From Rhododendron vialii (lineage: Eukaryota; Streptophyta; Magnoliopsida; Ericales; Ericaceae), in NCBI RefSeq assembly GCF_030253575.1, contig NC_080568.1:32887001-32951000 (forward strand): a DNA stretch of 64,000 nt. The letters run 5' to 3'. Positions 23,048 through 41,718 of this stretch are shown in pieces. Under the pieces are notes generated by a model. It was not told the DNA's origin. It ran no database searches and was given only the letters and a program-made list of their open reading frames with translations. How positions within the stretch are numbered: the first letter of the stretch is position 1; each line of letters opens with the position of its first letter. The translations under genes were made by a program, and so were the position numbers.

Positions 23048-25257
23048 TAAGCAATTCGGTGTCTGTACCCATCAGCAGTCTATTGGCAGTAAGTTGAGAA
23101 AATAGTTCTATAGTGATTATTGAGAATGGCAATACTATATGAATAAACTGAAAATTACTGGCTTATTATGCCATTCCTCTTGAAATATAGGCATCTTTTA
23201 GTTCTTTCTAAGGGTTACCAGTTACCACATTAATACTGAGGCGAAAAAGGAAACACAATAATGATTGAATGATTGCATATGCCACAAAAATGAATGCGAA
23301 GCGATGCTCATTTTAGTCTGAAACATTAACCATCTGATTTGCTCCCCTTGCTTTCTATATGTTGATCACCAAATCACGAGGTAGAATTGTGTTACCAGCG
23401 GATGCTACTACCCTAGCCATTTAAGTTTTCAAACCTGTGTTCCCAAATATGGTACGCTCCTTGACTATGTTTGATAAATGATTTCAAAACGATGTTTTAC
23501 TTAATCCCTATCGCTTGGAAAATTGAATGTACTGTAAATGTTAGATGCCTCTGCTCGTATCACAATTTAGGGAATGTGCATGTTGTGCCTCTCGGGATTC
23601 ACACGCACACGAATGAGAGGGAATGAGAGGAAACTCCGATTATAGTCACCAACAAACACAAACATGAAAACCTCTCTCTCAGGACTCACTCACGGGTTCT
23701 CTCACTGTCTGTTCTTTCTGACACAGCTCTCCTTCCTACACAAGTCTATATATTCAAAGGCGGACGAGAAAGAAACAATACGTACAACAACCAATATGGC
23801 CATTGATGGCCAGCCTCCTATACTGCTGAAACATCTCTCTCAGCTCGCTTTCCCTCATCTGGAGGGACCCTAGAAACCCTTAAAAGTCAACAGTCCGCAT
23901 TCCGGGTAACATAGAGACAGACAGTATTAGATTGCATACTGCCAGGACAAACACGTTGTTGGAAAACGTCATTTATATTTTGCATACAAAAGACTGGAAA
24001 AAGCATGCCTATGCACTCAGCAAAAACACAAGCATGCCTAATTGCCTATACACTCAGCAAAAACACAAATCCACTCATTGAATCATCAATACATAGGTAT
24101 ACCTCTGTTACCAAATTGTTCGACCATGTCCTAAACAACGCCCGAACACGCTCATATGTATCTGCACGTTAATAATCTGCGGCCAATGGACACTCCGTCG
24201 CAACCCTATTTATGCGAGCTGCATCGATGCCTCTGGTGGCGAAATGTATATTGGGAAGCCTACTCATTCGCAAAAACTTCGTTTTCATCCAAGTGTTTGT
24301 GAAAGTGCTTGAACGAGGCAGTGGGCCAAGCTGAACAAGTGATACAAAATAAGCCGTTGTGAATGCCACTTTTAGCTTTGATACGAGAATGAGTATGCGC
24401 ATTTATGGGGGCGGCGGGCCGTTGGGTGATTCTATCAGCTTCGGTGAGGGTAGTTGGTTGCTTTTTTTGGAGGTGATAGACACACAGGTGTAGATGTGTC
24501 GGTGTTGAGAATTCGGTCATACCAACAAATGCACAATGCGCAAACAATAATCAAGAACAGAAAACAAGAATCCAAGGCACGAAGATTTTTAGCTGTTCCC
24601 CGACTCGATAGTTGAGTACATATGGCCTCAGCCAATTTCGTTATGTTATTCAAAGAAGTAAGTATAGGTTACAACATTAGTGTAACATCTATATATGGCC
24701 CATGTAGTTTGTTTTTTCATTGCCTAGAGTTTACATCACCAATTCTTGATTCGAAACGTTTGAGAATCACGATCCAAATCAAATCAGTCTTCCCAAGATC
24801 AAGAGTTGCTGCGTGAAACCATACCATGAGATGGCTTGGAGTTCATACGAAGCTTTTCTTCAGTTTTGATTGAGCATCCTACAAGTGGGCGATGGGACTA
24901 AGTCTCAGAATTAGTTGATGTGTGCGTAACCTTGCTGCCTGGACACCTAAGTTAGTATAGTAAAATGAAACGTTTTTGCAACAGAGTTTGTTTATTTGTG
25001 ACAGAAATTTATGAATGTTAAAAGCACAATTTCTTGGAGTAATTATTTAGTGGTCTGTTGGCACCGCCACGTGATGTCACAACACCTTTATCCATCACAC
25101 ATCTTTGTGGGTTTCGTATCCTTAATACTAGCCCCAATGAAATAACTTGTCTCACAATAATAAATGATGAATATGAGGCTTCGGTTCACTAGCTTATTTT
25201 AAATTAAAAGTGATTTATTGTGAAAGAATAACATGTCTTGTAAAATGAAAAAATAAA
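23048..25257. other. Intergenic sequence between BAC2 and Kinesin-13B
   Basis: It begins with the probable BAC2 3' UTR. A small tandem duplication with ctcagcaaaaacacaa lies at about 24018-24068. No exon with recognisable similarity was found. Confidence 0.45.
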
Positions 25258-25484
25258 TACTCCATCTGTCCCAATTCTTTAGTTCCTTTTGGGAGTCCGT
25301 GTCACTTCTCAATTGATTATATATTGCAATTTATAATTTTTTTAGGTGATTTTGAAAATATCGTTTAAAAGAACTCTTTGAGATCTATCAAATAAGACAC
25401 ATATTGCATATAAACAACATTACCAATTAATTTTATCCGATTGAATTAGGACGAGGGACAAAATAATAGAAACGAAAAAGTATT
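25258..25484. mobile_element. Possible Stowaway-like MITE
   Basis: The left end, TACTCCATCTGTCCCAATTC, has the 'ctccntctgtccc' terminus typical of plant Stowaway/Mariner MITEs. The right end, read inverted, gives TACTTTTTCG and ATTTTGTCCCTCGTCC, a weaker match. AT-rich inside. Shares its terminal style with the elements at 43806 and 60623. Confidence 0.45.
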
Positions 25485-25681
25485 AAAAAAAAAAATTACT
25501 GCCCTAGACCAAATATTTTTTCTATTTATCGATGCCTTAATTGCCTGGGTTAAAAAAAAAAAGTAGGACGATTCCCTTACCCAATCACCTTTCCACACGT
25601 GTCTCTTACTGAACACCTTTGCCCCCACAATCTTCAAATTTCAAAGCGCCTTGGTCTTGTCATAATTTTCCCTCATCCCAC

Positions 25682-25903
25682 GCACTCTCTCTCTCTCTCT
25701 CTCCCTCCTCCAGTCGACCCTTCTTCAATTTTTTTCACTGTTACTGAGCAAAAAGTTTCACTCTTCTCTCTAGAATCAAAACCTAGCGTACATCGATTCA
25801 TCGTTTAGAGAGAGAGAGAGAGAGACATAAAGGCATTGCGATCGCAGTTTCTAGCATTACCAACTCATTCTGGGGGCTACATTATTGAAAGTCGAATCGA
25901 AGT

Positions 25904-25941
<38 letters not shown>
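25682..25941. repeat. CT and GA microsatellites in the Kinesin-13B leader
   Basis: A (CT)n tract at about 25686-25704 is followed by (GA)n tracts at about 25807-25826 and 25908-25943. The last GA run directly abuts the start codon at 25944, so it is almost certainly transcribed as 5' UTR. Confidence 0.85.
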
Positions 25942-32897
<6,956 letters not shown>

Positions 32898-33296
32898 ATC
32901 TTATGTGGAAGTACATATAGAATTCGCATGTGAAGGGTTTCACATTGGATGAATATTGTTGCAAGATCTACCCAGATAGTGATTCGGATTCCCTGGTAAC
33001 TTATTGTGTGGCCAAGTCAAGATTTGTATTCTTGGGGAGCAATCGTTTCTTCGTCATCTTCAAGTTTCAGCTGTATGCTGCCCAATTTTTCAGGGGCTTT
33101 GGTTTTCCTTGTTGGATTGGTATTGGGGCCTCATTTATGATTTATTATCATCATTGTCGTCAAATTTGTTTTACCCAATTATAGAAGATTATGATTTACA
33201 TGCTATTTCACAAGACTTTGTAAAGCTTTTAAGCTTCTTCATGATGACATATACACACACCAATTTGCTCTTTGAAATGTTAATTTTTGTTACTTT
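32898..33296. other. Kinesin-13B 3' region
   Basis: AT-rich sequence directly downstream of the stop codon, probably the 3' UTR and its flank. No independent gene was seen. Confidence 0.45.
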
Positions 33297-33482
33297 TGGA
33301 TTTCGTATAGATCATTAGTACATGATTCACTTGACCGTCTACTAGTATTTGTGAGGTCTTAATTTTGATTTCCAAGACTCACTTCAAAAATGGGAATCAT
33401 TCATCTTTTAAACACGCACACTGAATTGGAATCAATTAACCTCAAAATGATTTGGAAAACCATATTGATCAAGCTTTCATCA
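33297..33482 (+). repeat. Dispersed repeat, copy 1 (inverted copy near 48.3 kb)
   Basis: Text such as ggatttcgtatagatcat, catgattcacttgaccgt, aatgggaatcattc and atttggaaaaccatattgat recurs in the same order, reverse-complemented, at 48227-48412. The similarity is clear but diverged. No terminal inverted repeats or coding capacity were noticed, so the family is unknown. Confidence 0.75.
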
Positions 33483-33795
33483 AAAGAATTGTGAAACACG
33501 TCTCTATCTTCAAAATACTGTAATAAATTTGACCACTGAATTAGAACTCATTATCTCAGTTGGACCCTTCCTTAGTTGTATCATACAGCATAAACCATCA
33601 CCCAAAAGGATGCTAATTTTGCCACTCTCTTTTTTGTTAACGTCATTCATCTGCAAATATATTTTTGCACCAAAAGTGACTTCTTTCTTATCAACAATAT
33701 CACATTTGACTTGACTACATTTTACTTTCGGTGAAGTCTTGAAATAAGGTGTGGAATCACGGATCCGTCTTGTGGAGACATGGCCGCATCGCCTT

Positions 33796-34125
33796 TTATT
33801 TTGCTGTTAACTTTGTTTCCCGAAATCTCTGCCGTGTTTCAATTAGGGAAAAAATAGGTAAACACCAGGAGGCGGTGGGGTGGCAGGGGGTTGGGTTTCG
33901 GGCCAGGGTGAGAGGGGAAAGGGGCAGGGGGAGAGTGTTTCGGGCCAGGGGGAGATGGGGAGGCGGGTTGGCCGGGGGAGAGGGGCAGGCGGCGAAGGCT
34001 TGCCTGTTCATCTTGATTTCCTCAAGAATTTCTTCAAGCAGCCGATGGGTTTTCTTGTCATAAAAATGGTGGTTGACAATGGTCTGCAGTATCAGAGTCC
34101 CAAGACTTATTCCGATGACCCTCAT
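33796..34125 (-). CDS. Possible small membrane-anchored protein, 109 aa
   Basis: An uninterrupted frame starts at the ATG at 34125 and runs 109 codons. An in-frame stop lies shortly upstream, so the start is well bounded. Residues 3-20 (VIGISLGTLILQTIV...) form a plausible N-terminal membrane segment. Residues 25-44 (KTHRLLEEILEEIKMNRQA) look like an amphipathic charged helix. The rest is Pro/Leu/Ala-rich and is encoded by a G-rich minisatellite on the plus strand (33895-33990), so the true C-terminus is doubtful. A TATATATA box lies on the minus strand at about 34294-34303, roughly 175 bp upstream of the start. I do not recognise the family; it may be a real small gene or chance. Confidence 0.4.
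   Translation of the reverse strand: MRVIGISLGTLILQTIVNHHFYDKKTHRLLEEILEEIKMNRQAFAACPSPPANPPPHLPLARNTLPLPLSPLTLARNPTPCHPTASWCLPIFSLIETRQRFRETKLTAK
33895..33990. repeat. G-rich minisatellite-like tract
   Basis: Variants of gggccaggg.gagagggg and ggggcaggggg recur several times. On the minus strand it encodes the proline-rich tail of the 109-aa candidate. The many G runs could form quadruplexes. Confidence 0.7.
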
Positions 34126-34427
34126 TGTATCTCGTGACGCGGCGGTGGCTCCGCCAGCCTCTGATTACGGCGGTCGTCGACACATAGTCTGTCGTAGGAG
34201 GTGCGAGAGAGTGAAGAGTGTAACGGAACATCGCAACTGATTGCAAATGCTAATGGACGCAGAAGCACCACTCGATAGCGGGATCGATGTTATATATACT
34301 CTATCACAAAATAAATGGGTCCCCCACACAACATTTTGTAATTGTAATTTTGGGGGTGATTTTAGAATTTTTGATGGTGAGATTCTACACAGACAAGCCA
34401 ACTCAGCAAATAAAATATTTGACCGTG

Positions 34428-34490
34428 GTTGCGAATGGGAAGGGATGGAAAATGGTTAAGTGTGGTAGGGTGTATTCGTGTGGCTGTTAC
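34428..34490 (+). repeat. 63-bp direct repeat, copy 1 (second copy at 36479)
   Basis: The phrase cgaatgggaagggatggaaa, followed by atggttaagtgtggtagggt and gtattcgtgtgg, recurs at 36479-36540 with only about three differences. It may be the edge of a larger element, but no further shared sequence was delimited. Confidence 0.85.
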
Positions 34491-35635
34491 AGTTTTAATG
34501 GGAACCACCGTTTTAATGAGGTGGCATGACTGCATTCGATGCTACCACCTCGGTGTTGCGATGCTTAGTTGGATTTTGAAGTAAAATGGACAAGAGAGTG
34601 AGATTTATAAAGAAAAGATGAGTAAGAGATGTTATAAGGACAAGTTGAGAAAGACTTTTATCATATTTTCATTGTAGCGAAGTGAGTACAACAAGGCTCT
34701 ATTTATAGAGCACTTCCACCAACATCTAATTCTCTAGAATTGTCTAGCTAGAGATAAGCACACGTGTTTTAATTACAAAGATCTCCTAACCTCTAGATTT
34801 TTCTAGTTTTACTCATACATAAATCTTCATAGAGTAATTATATCTTCTACACACTTCTTTAGACTGTTAGCTTAGATATTTTATTACATGTTCTATATTA
34901 TTCTAGAACAAGATTACAAATTACTTTTTTTAACACGCGGGCGCAAACACACAAACACGCTCACGTACAATACCAATAGGTCCTATGCACATTGGAGTTT
35001 GTTCGTTCAGAAGTTACATTAACTCTATTAATTGGTGTATTAACAATCATCCTTAATATATTAGTAGTATATTGTTAAGATTAGCAATATTTACTCAAAA
35101 AAATGTTCACATTGGAATAACCAAGCTAGCAACCTTTTGTTAATAATCAAATTTGGTGAACCCAACATCTTTTCAATCAAGTACTCATCATTACACAAAA
35201 TTTTATCTTCCATCTATTTTCACTCTTTCTTTATTTTTCAGCCATATTGTCAAAAAATTATTTTAGTAATTTTTAAAAAAAAATGAAACTTTTTTTTTTT
35301 GAAAAATGATTTCGAAAAATTGTTTTAGGTAAATTACTTTGTATTTTTAATAAATAATTTTTATTAGTTTGAAAATTATTAAAATAAAACTTTTCTATAT
35401 TACAGTAGTTTTCTATAGTTTGAAAAAGTGATACTCAATACTTATACTTTCAATCATTATTATCATCAGGGACGGGAGTTGCGAAGAGGGGGTAGCGCAG
35501 AGGAGAAGAAAAGGGAAATGTAAATGTGTTTTTTTTTTTTTGGCTTTGCCGACGCGGGCGCGAGGCCTACCGCCACATTAGCAACATGGGTTGGGACATG
35601 CTGTCATTTCTTGCTCCCTAGACTGGTTTTTTATT
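34491..35635. other. AT-rich intergenic sequence
   Basis: No coding exon. Text such as tagagcacttccaccaacatc with gcacacgtgttttaattaca near 34700-34770 looks like a diverged repeat remnant, but no ends were found. Confidence 0.35.
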
Positions 35636-35809
35636 TTACTGTAACAAAGATGCTACTCACACAACAATTCAAACACAACAACTTACACAACCACTCATAT
35701 ATATGTGGAGCCCACACATAGTAGTGTGTGTGGAGCCCACATGCATGTGAGAGGTTGTGTAAGTTGTTGTGTTTGGATTGTTGTGTGAGTATCATTTTTG
35801 TTACTGTAA
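35636..35809. mobile_element. Palindromic MITE with about 56-bp terminal inverted repeats
   Basis: The left end TTACTGTAACAAAGATGCTA, continuing with ctcacacaacaattcaaaca, is matched in reverse complement by the right end (tgtttggattgttgtgtgag, then tttgttactgtaa). The arms are about 56 bp. The middle is short and contains two copies of gtggagcccaca. There is no coding capacity. The right terminus overlaps the start of the foldback element at 35807. Confidence 0.85.
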
Positions 35810-36296
35810 TGCTAGAGAGCACGAATCCGAAGCACGACCTAAACCACGACGCTGACATGGTAGGGTGGGCCCCACGTCAGTAGTAGCCGAATCTATTAAA
35901 AAAAACCTAGAATTCTTCCCCAGATCTGGTTCAAACTTGAGAGAGAGAGAGAGGGAGGGAAGAAGAAGAATGGGAACGTACGAGCCCCGCTCCCGAAGGG
36001 AACAACCACCACCACCCAGTCCAACTCCGGCAACCACAACGACGCCATTACCAATCAAATATGTCGGTGGTCTATAATCCCAGTCCATCCAGTTGGTGGT
36101 TGGTAAAGAGCTATTAATCCTTTCAAACCTAGTCCTGTATTCCTGTTTGTTTTAGCTGTTAACGTCAATCCTTTCAGTTTTTCCCGGGGTATGTTAAGGT
36201 AATGTCGTCAGTGGTGTTCGCCGGTGGTGGTGGTCACGTCTGGGAGCGGGGTCGTACCTCTTTTGCCTTCTTCTTCTTCTTTTAATTCTCTCTCTC

Positions 36297-36335
<39 letters not shown>

Positions 36336-36473
36336 GGTTTGAACTAGATAAGAGGAAGAATTTTCCCTTTTTTTTTTTTTATTTGGCCGCTGCTGACGTG
36401 GGGCCCACCCCACCAAAGGTGGGGTCAGCGTCGTGGTTTGGGTGGTGCTCTGGATTCGTAATCGCTAGCATTA
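35807..36473. mobile_element. Foldback element with about 240-270-bp inverted arms
   Basis: The left arm (35807-36055) and right arm (36196-36473) are diverged inverted copies. Landmarks occur in both: taatgctag with acgaatcc at the ends, aaccacgacgctgac, gggccccacgtcag, a GA/CT run, gaagaagaag, the ccccgctccc block, a run of accacc, and cattacc near the centre. The spacer is about 140 bp. Long terminal inverted repeats without coding sequence are typical of Mutator-like (MULE/foldback) non-autonomous elements. The family and a 9-bp target duplication were not confirmed. Confidence 0.75.
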
Positions 36474-36478
36474 TTAGG

Positions 36479-36540
36479 TTACGAATGGGAAGGGATGGAA
36501 AATGGTTAAGTGTGGTAGGGTGTATTTGTGTGGTTGTCAT
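36479..36540 (+). repeat. 63-bp direct repeat, copy 2
   Basis: Near-identical to 34428-34490. It immediately follows the foldback element, which hints that the element inserted next to, or carries, a pre-existing repeat. Confidence 0.85.
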
Positions 36541-39500
36541 TACTATCATTTATCTCTTCTCTTTCTAATTATTATTCTTATTTTTTTCTATCTCACTATT
36601 TTTTTCCACTTATTATTTCTATCTCCAATTATTATTTTGATTTCTCTTTTCGTTCATTACCCAAAAATCAAACTAAATTTTTTTCAAAAACCATCCAAAC
36701 AAGACATTAAGTAATCAAAATACATTCACAGGGAAAATCATGCTTTTTTAGCAAGAAAAATACTATTGGAACGAAGGGACACGTGTTGCATCCACAATCC
36801 TCCTTATTAATGACCACTTTACTTTAATTGATAATATTACACAATCCTTAGGCTCTCTCAATATTAAGAGCTTCTGTGTGCCTACACTCCCACGCACCCG
36901 CTTCGCGCATCCAACACACGTACCATGTCCATGTCATATCATGATGTCACATTCAAATTCCAGCAGTTCAATATATATTCTGGTGTAACTTGTAATACCA
37001 TTTTAGCGGGGAAATTAAGTGTTCTGAGAATATGAATAGACTTGATTATAAGATGGGGCAAACTTGGAGTTCCCACTAGTCACTACAAACTCTCTACAAT
37101 ACCTTTCCTCATCCTCTCTAGAATATTAAATGATTAGGGCTTCTCTGCTGGGGGACGACGACGCATCTCTCTCCTTCCCCGGGCGCCATTTCCCCTACCC
37201 CTCTTCTCTCTCTCTTTTCTTCTTTCTTTCCTAACCTTTTTTTGCAGGTTGATCATCGCCTCCTTTTTCTTCCATTCTTCTCCCTTCCTCGTCTCCTCCA
37301 TTGTTCACCGGTCGCCCACCGGTTTCTACTCCTAAGTGTTACCGGTTGACCTAACGGCGAGGTTCGATCTTGGCAGCTAGCAGAGGCAACGCTCATGTGG
37401 TCTCCCTCGATCTTCACTCCTGAGTGATTTTTGATTTTTGGTTTGGCCTATCATATTATGTAAATTATTATTATTATGTAGATATCCATAATCTTTGCTT
37501 CCTCAAGAAAACGGTCGTCTTCACTTTTTCTTGTTACTAGTTGAAATTTTACGAACTTCATAATATCAATCTAATTCATTTGTTCAGTTATATTCAATTT
37601 TTAATTTGTAACCAAATCTATTTAAAGACCTTCACTGCAAATTTTTTTTACTGTTTTCCTTCTCTTTCGTTTTTATGCGATTGAAAGGTGGCTCTCCAAT
37701 CACTTACACACTTATGGCGTGTGTCCAAACTGTAGTGCATACTAAAATCGAATCACAATTATTTCATGTGACAATCCCTCATGTAGTCCCCTCATGTTAC
37801 GTAAAATTAAACCGCACGTAGGTCTATCTGTTTGAATCGGTCAATGATCCAAGTAGTTAATTTTATAGTCCTTGATGCATATATCCTCCATGCAAGAAGT
37901 CATATCAATCAAATATCAATAGTTCGTTGGATGAACCATATTTGTCTGGACATTCATTTCTCTTCCAAAAAATGCCGTTTGGAACTTCGGGCAAGTCTTT
38001 GTCGACATCTGAATTGGAAATTTAGTTTGGGTGATTGATTAGCCTATCGAGTATTACAAATAATGCTACACGCATAATCTTTGCATAAACTCTTTACACA
38101 ATCAATTTATAATTGTTTATTGTTGTAATTAATGGTCAATATTCATGTCATTTATGACTGGTCATAAATCGTTAATAGATTATTTTTAATCCGTACCATC
38201 TAAACGCATCTAAATGACCAGAATTAGTTTTTTTTTATTATTATTGTCAACAACCAGAATTAGTTGCACAACTGACACAATAGTTGTGTATGTAGCATTT
38301 TTGCCAAATAAATGGTAGGATTGTCGAACAGAATATGACGAATCCCATTGTGTGTCACATTAGGAATCATTGCATGACCTAATTGAAATCAAGATCCTCT
38401 CGTTTGGTATTCATGTGATGTAAATGGAACTTACAATGGTAACAATTGAAGATCCAAGCCATTCATTTAATAAGGCTATACATCTTTATAATTCATGAAA
38501 AAAATGAGGTTGATCGATAATCAGTAAGTATTAGGGATGGGTTTAGTTGGGCGCACGTGGGTCACGTGCCCTCACTAAAAACCCAAAAAAATAATTATAA
38601 CAATCTCATATACATTTAGAATAATTATGTAAGAATTCTGGGTTTAGGTTGTTTCTACTAAAATGACTATTAGTTGATGTATGTGAGGAGAATGATGTGT
38701 CTCGAAATTCACATTTTTGTTAATTTTAGTCTAATAAACAATAAGAAACCCAAACTTAGCATACATGCTTGTGTATATCTTGAATATAAAGATATATAAT
38801 TCATTTTATTCTTCAACTTTCGTTGTACAACTTGTATGGTTCAATTATAGTTATTAGTTTACAAATTTTTTAATTACTTGGACCTGTTATTTATTGATTC
38901 TTTTCATTCATAACCGCTGGGAAGAAATACTATCTAAAAAAAATCATAAGAAGGCCATCGTGATCATTTAAAAACTTATCAATATAAAGCATAATCTAAA
39001 AATTGTGCTTAAGATTCCGTGCAAATTTCTGTATTCTTTACTGAAAGTACACATTATATACTTTTTTGATCTATAATGCATGTCTTAATATGGAGGATGT
39101 TATTGTGCTTGGTTAGGAAAACAACTTTTTTATCTTTACTGTGCTAGACGATCACACATTAACTGTATATTTCTTTTGTGACAATTATTTTGATTCGGGT
39201 GAACAATGATAGCTGATCAATTGAATATTTGGCTTAAATGGTGAATATTAAGGGCTTGCAAAATAAGTCGGATTATCAAGTGTGAGCATGTTGGGTCTCA
39301 TTTAGGGGTGTTACAAAAATTGACGAACAACAAAAATTAAAAAAAATCGACTGATCAGTTAGGTTTTCGTCCAAGGTGAGGCCGGGTTTTTTCGGGATCG
39401 GACTAAACTGATCCAAAACCAATTTGGCCTTGGCTTCTTGGAATTTTTGCTTGACCGGCCTGACCCAAGTCGACTATATATTTTACATAAAAAATATTAA

Positions 39501-39720
39501 AATTTTAATTATTTTTTTAAAATAAGGCTAGGGGTGATTTCTGCGTGGACATATATACACTTTAAATTCAACAAAATTTTTATATTTCGGACGGATTAAA
39601 ATCCTCGATTGGACCAATCTCACCCCGAATCGAATTAAACTGAACTTAACTCCGGTTGGGATCGGTTCCGAAAATATTTGGACCGAACTGAATCAGTCTT
39701 CAGAAATTTCACCCCGAACC
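36541..39720. other. Long AT-rich intergenic region
   Basis: No coding exon was supported. A possible MITE with ends aatgctacacgcataat and tatgtagcattt spans roughly 38062-38302. The stretch 37090-37440 is CT- and TCC-rich and could be a transcribed leader, but no coding frame follows. A block at 39360-39720 is rich in ccgaaccgaa/gatcggttcc words and looks like a decayed repeat. Confidence 0.4.
38062..38302. mobile_element. Possible short MITE
   Basis: The left end aatgctacacgcataat and the right end read inverted (aatgctacatacacaac) give an imperfect terminal inverted repeat of about 15 bp around an AT-rich core. No target duplication was confirmed. Confidence 0.35.
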
Positions 39721-39917
39721 GAAATCACCCTTAGCCTCATTTTGTGTTAGATGAGGTTCACATGAGAGGATCCACGCTTGTCAGGGTTAGGTTGTACCAA
39801 TTGAAAGTTTTTGGTGGGAAATGATACTTATTGTAAATTATGAGGGCCAAACGTGTAGTTTTGCTACTTTATGTCGGTTCCTTTTTTTTTTGGATCTTCA
39901 TGTCGGTTCCTTCTCCA

Positions 39918-39930
39918 CGCTATATAAACA
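39918..39930 (+). promoter_or_regulatory. TATA box of the left micro-gene
   Basis: The sequence cgctatataaaca lies about 100 bp upstream of the candidate start codon at 40024. The right copy has a corresponding ggctataaatatg at about 43338-43350, so a TATA box is kept at the same relative place in both copies. Confidence 0.55.
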
Positions 39931-40023
39931 AACTCATAAGAAGATTAGACATTCTTGTTTCTTAATTATTATATTTTTCTGTTTCGAAAATCAGCACGTC
40001 GTTTGCAGGCAAGATTCAGAGTG

Positions 40024-41285
40024 ATGTTTCGTTCTCTGGTAAAACATACTAGTAAGTTTCTATTGTTGATTCTTGGTATTTTCTGGACAAATTGTCGATG
40101 TTCCATTCGTAGACAAATAGTATTCTAGCGAATTTTAATAATTTTGTCTTTGGTTATTGTTATAGTGGATGTTATTAGAAGTCCTGAACAATTTCTGAGA
40201 ATATATTGTTGGATGACGATCGGCAATGTTATATGTTGGAGATCTGTCAAAGGGTAAGTATCCTCAAAACATTGAAAGATCGGATGCCTATTTTGTTGAT
40301 GCTAACATGGGGGTGGAAGGTGACTCTACTGAGGCAATGAGGTGGTTATGGTGGGGCGCGAGCGACATCGGTGACAGTAGATTAACTTTGTTTGTGTGAA
40401 AATCCTTGCATATGTACTTTTTGCCTTTTTGGCATATCTTTTTTTTTGTTGGGATGCTGCTTTTGCTTTGAATATTCATGTGGTTGGGGAAGGTGACTCT
40501 ACTGAGGCAATGAGGTGGTTATAATCGTGTCAATTTGTCATGCCGTGCTGTGGCCCGTGCTCATGTTGGCACATCTCCAATCAAGTTTCGTCGGAAATAA
40601 GAAAACTCCATAAAGTGTAAAATATTTATCAACACAAAAAGTGCCAAATGTTAATTTATAGTATAAAATAATAAATTGATTTTTCTTTCGGTATTAGAAT
40701 TAGTATTTGGTGTGTTATGCCCTTTCGTGGCCGTCTTTTAGACCGTGTCGCGCTCGTCTAAAACCGTGTCCGTGCCACATTAAAACGTGTCGTGCCGTGC
40801 CACATTAAACCGTGTTGTGCCCGTATAAAATCGTGCCCGTGCTGTGCCAGCCCGGCCTGTTTGACACCTCTATTTTTGGTCTTTGATGGTTGAAGTGGGA
40901 TCGTAAAAAATTTTGACGGGTCGGAATTGGATAGATTGTTCTCTCCAATGACTGGAGATGTACCGGACTCCTTTTGTGGGCACCTTTTCTAATGTTTCCG
41001 TCCTGATGGTGAATTGCCCAACCAGTTTTTGTTTTGACTCGGCTGAGTGTTTTAGTATCTTTTAACGGCTATGCCAAATTTATTTTGCTTTGGCTCTAAC
41101 TAGATTTTTGTTTGATTGCTCTCGTTTTCGATTTTGGTTGTTAATAAAAGGTTGTCCTGATATGTTCTTTTCTCTGGCTTTACTGATCATTACTTCTTTT
41201 TTTCACGATCTCATTTAATAGGTTTGCTCTCAAGCAAGAGTTGAATACATTGAAGAACACCGCTGGTCGTACAGATCGAAGTTAG
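40024..41285 (+). CDS. Candidate micro-gene, left copy, 59 aa, three exons
   Basis: Proposed coding exons are 40024-40051 (donor A|GTAAGT), 40166-40253 (acceptor TATAG, donor GG|GTAAGT) and 41222-41285 (acceptor AATAG). Phases agree and the frame closes at TAG, giving 59 aa. It starts MFRSL and ends FALKQELNTLKNTAGRTDRS, a probable short amphipathic helix. The same three exons, splice sites and phases occur in the duplicate at 43504-45489. The first exon and the C-terminal exon are the most alike; the middle exon is diverged. I do not recognise the protein. It was found by comparing the copies, because each exon is too short to stand out as a reading frame. It could also be a noncoding transcript; conservation of phase in both copies is the main support for coding. 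Confidence 0.45.
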
Positions 41286-41718
41286 AGACCCTTAATACTT
41301 GCATCTGCAGTGTTATTTATTTTTCATGGTTCTGTGTATATAAAGATAATGTAAGACAACATACTATTGTTGACCTATTTTGTTTCTGGCAAGGGGGTTG
41401 TCATGTAATGGTTGTTTTTATTATTTCCTAATAATGGAGGAGGAGAGAAAAGAGACCTTTTGTAATCTTGCTCTAAGCTATACTAGTATTCAGCTAATAG
41501 AACGCTGAATTTTCAGTTTGCCTCTTTTATATGGATGCCATGCCAGTATTTGAAACGGGCCGCATCTTCATGTGAAATTTTGCTGTTAGGTTGTGTGGAA
41601 CCTATGGAAGACATAGGGGGTCTATTTCTTTCAATTTTTACGTTTCCGTGTGAAATGTTTTCCTTCAATTTCAGAATTTGATTGTGGATAACCTAGATAT
41701 GAGTTCTTTTGAGTAGTG

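Noticed and set aside
34670-34960. Possible LTR remnant
   Set aside because: Only vague similarity to LTR-like text; no end repeats or paired copy could be delimited.
37090-37440. Possible CT-rich gene leader
   Set aside because: The pyrimidine-rich block is followed by no coding exon or splice structure that I could support.
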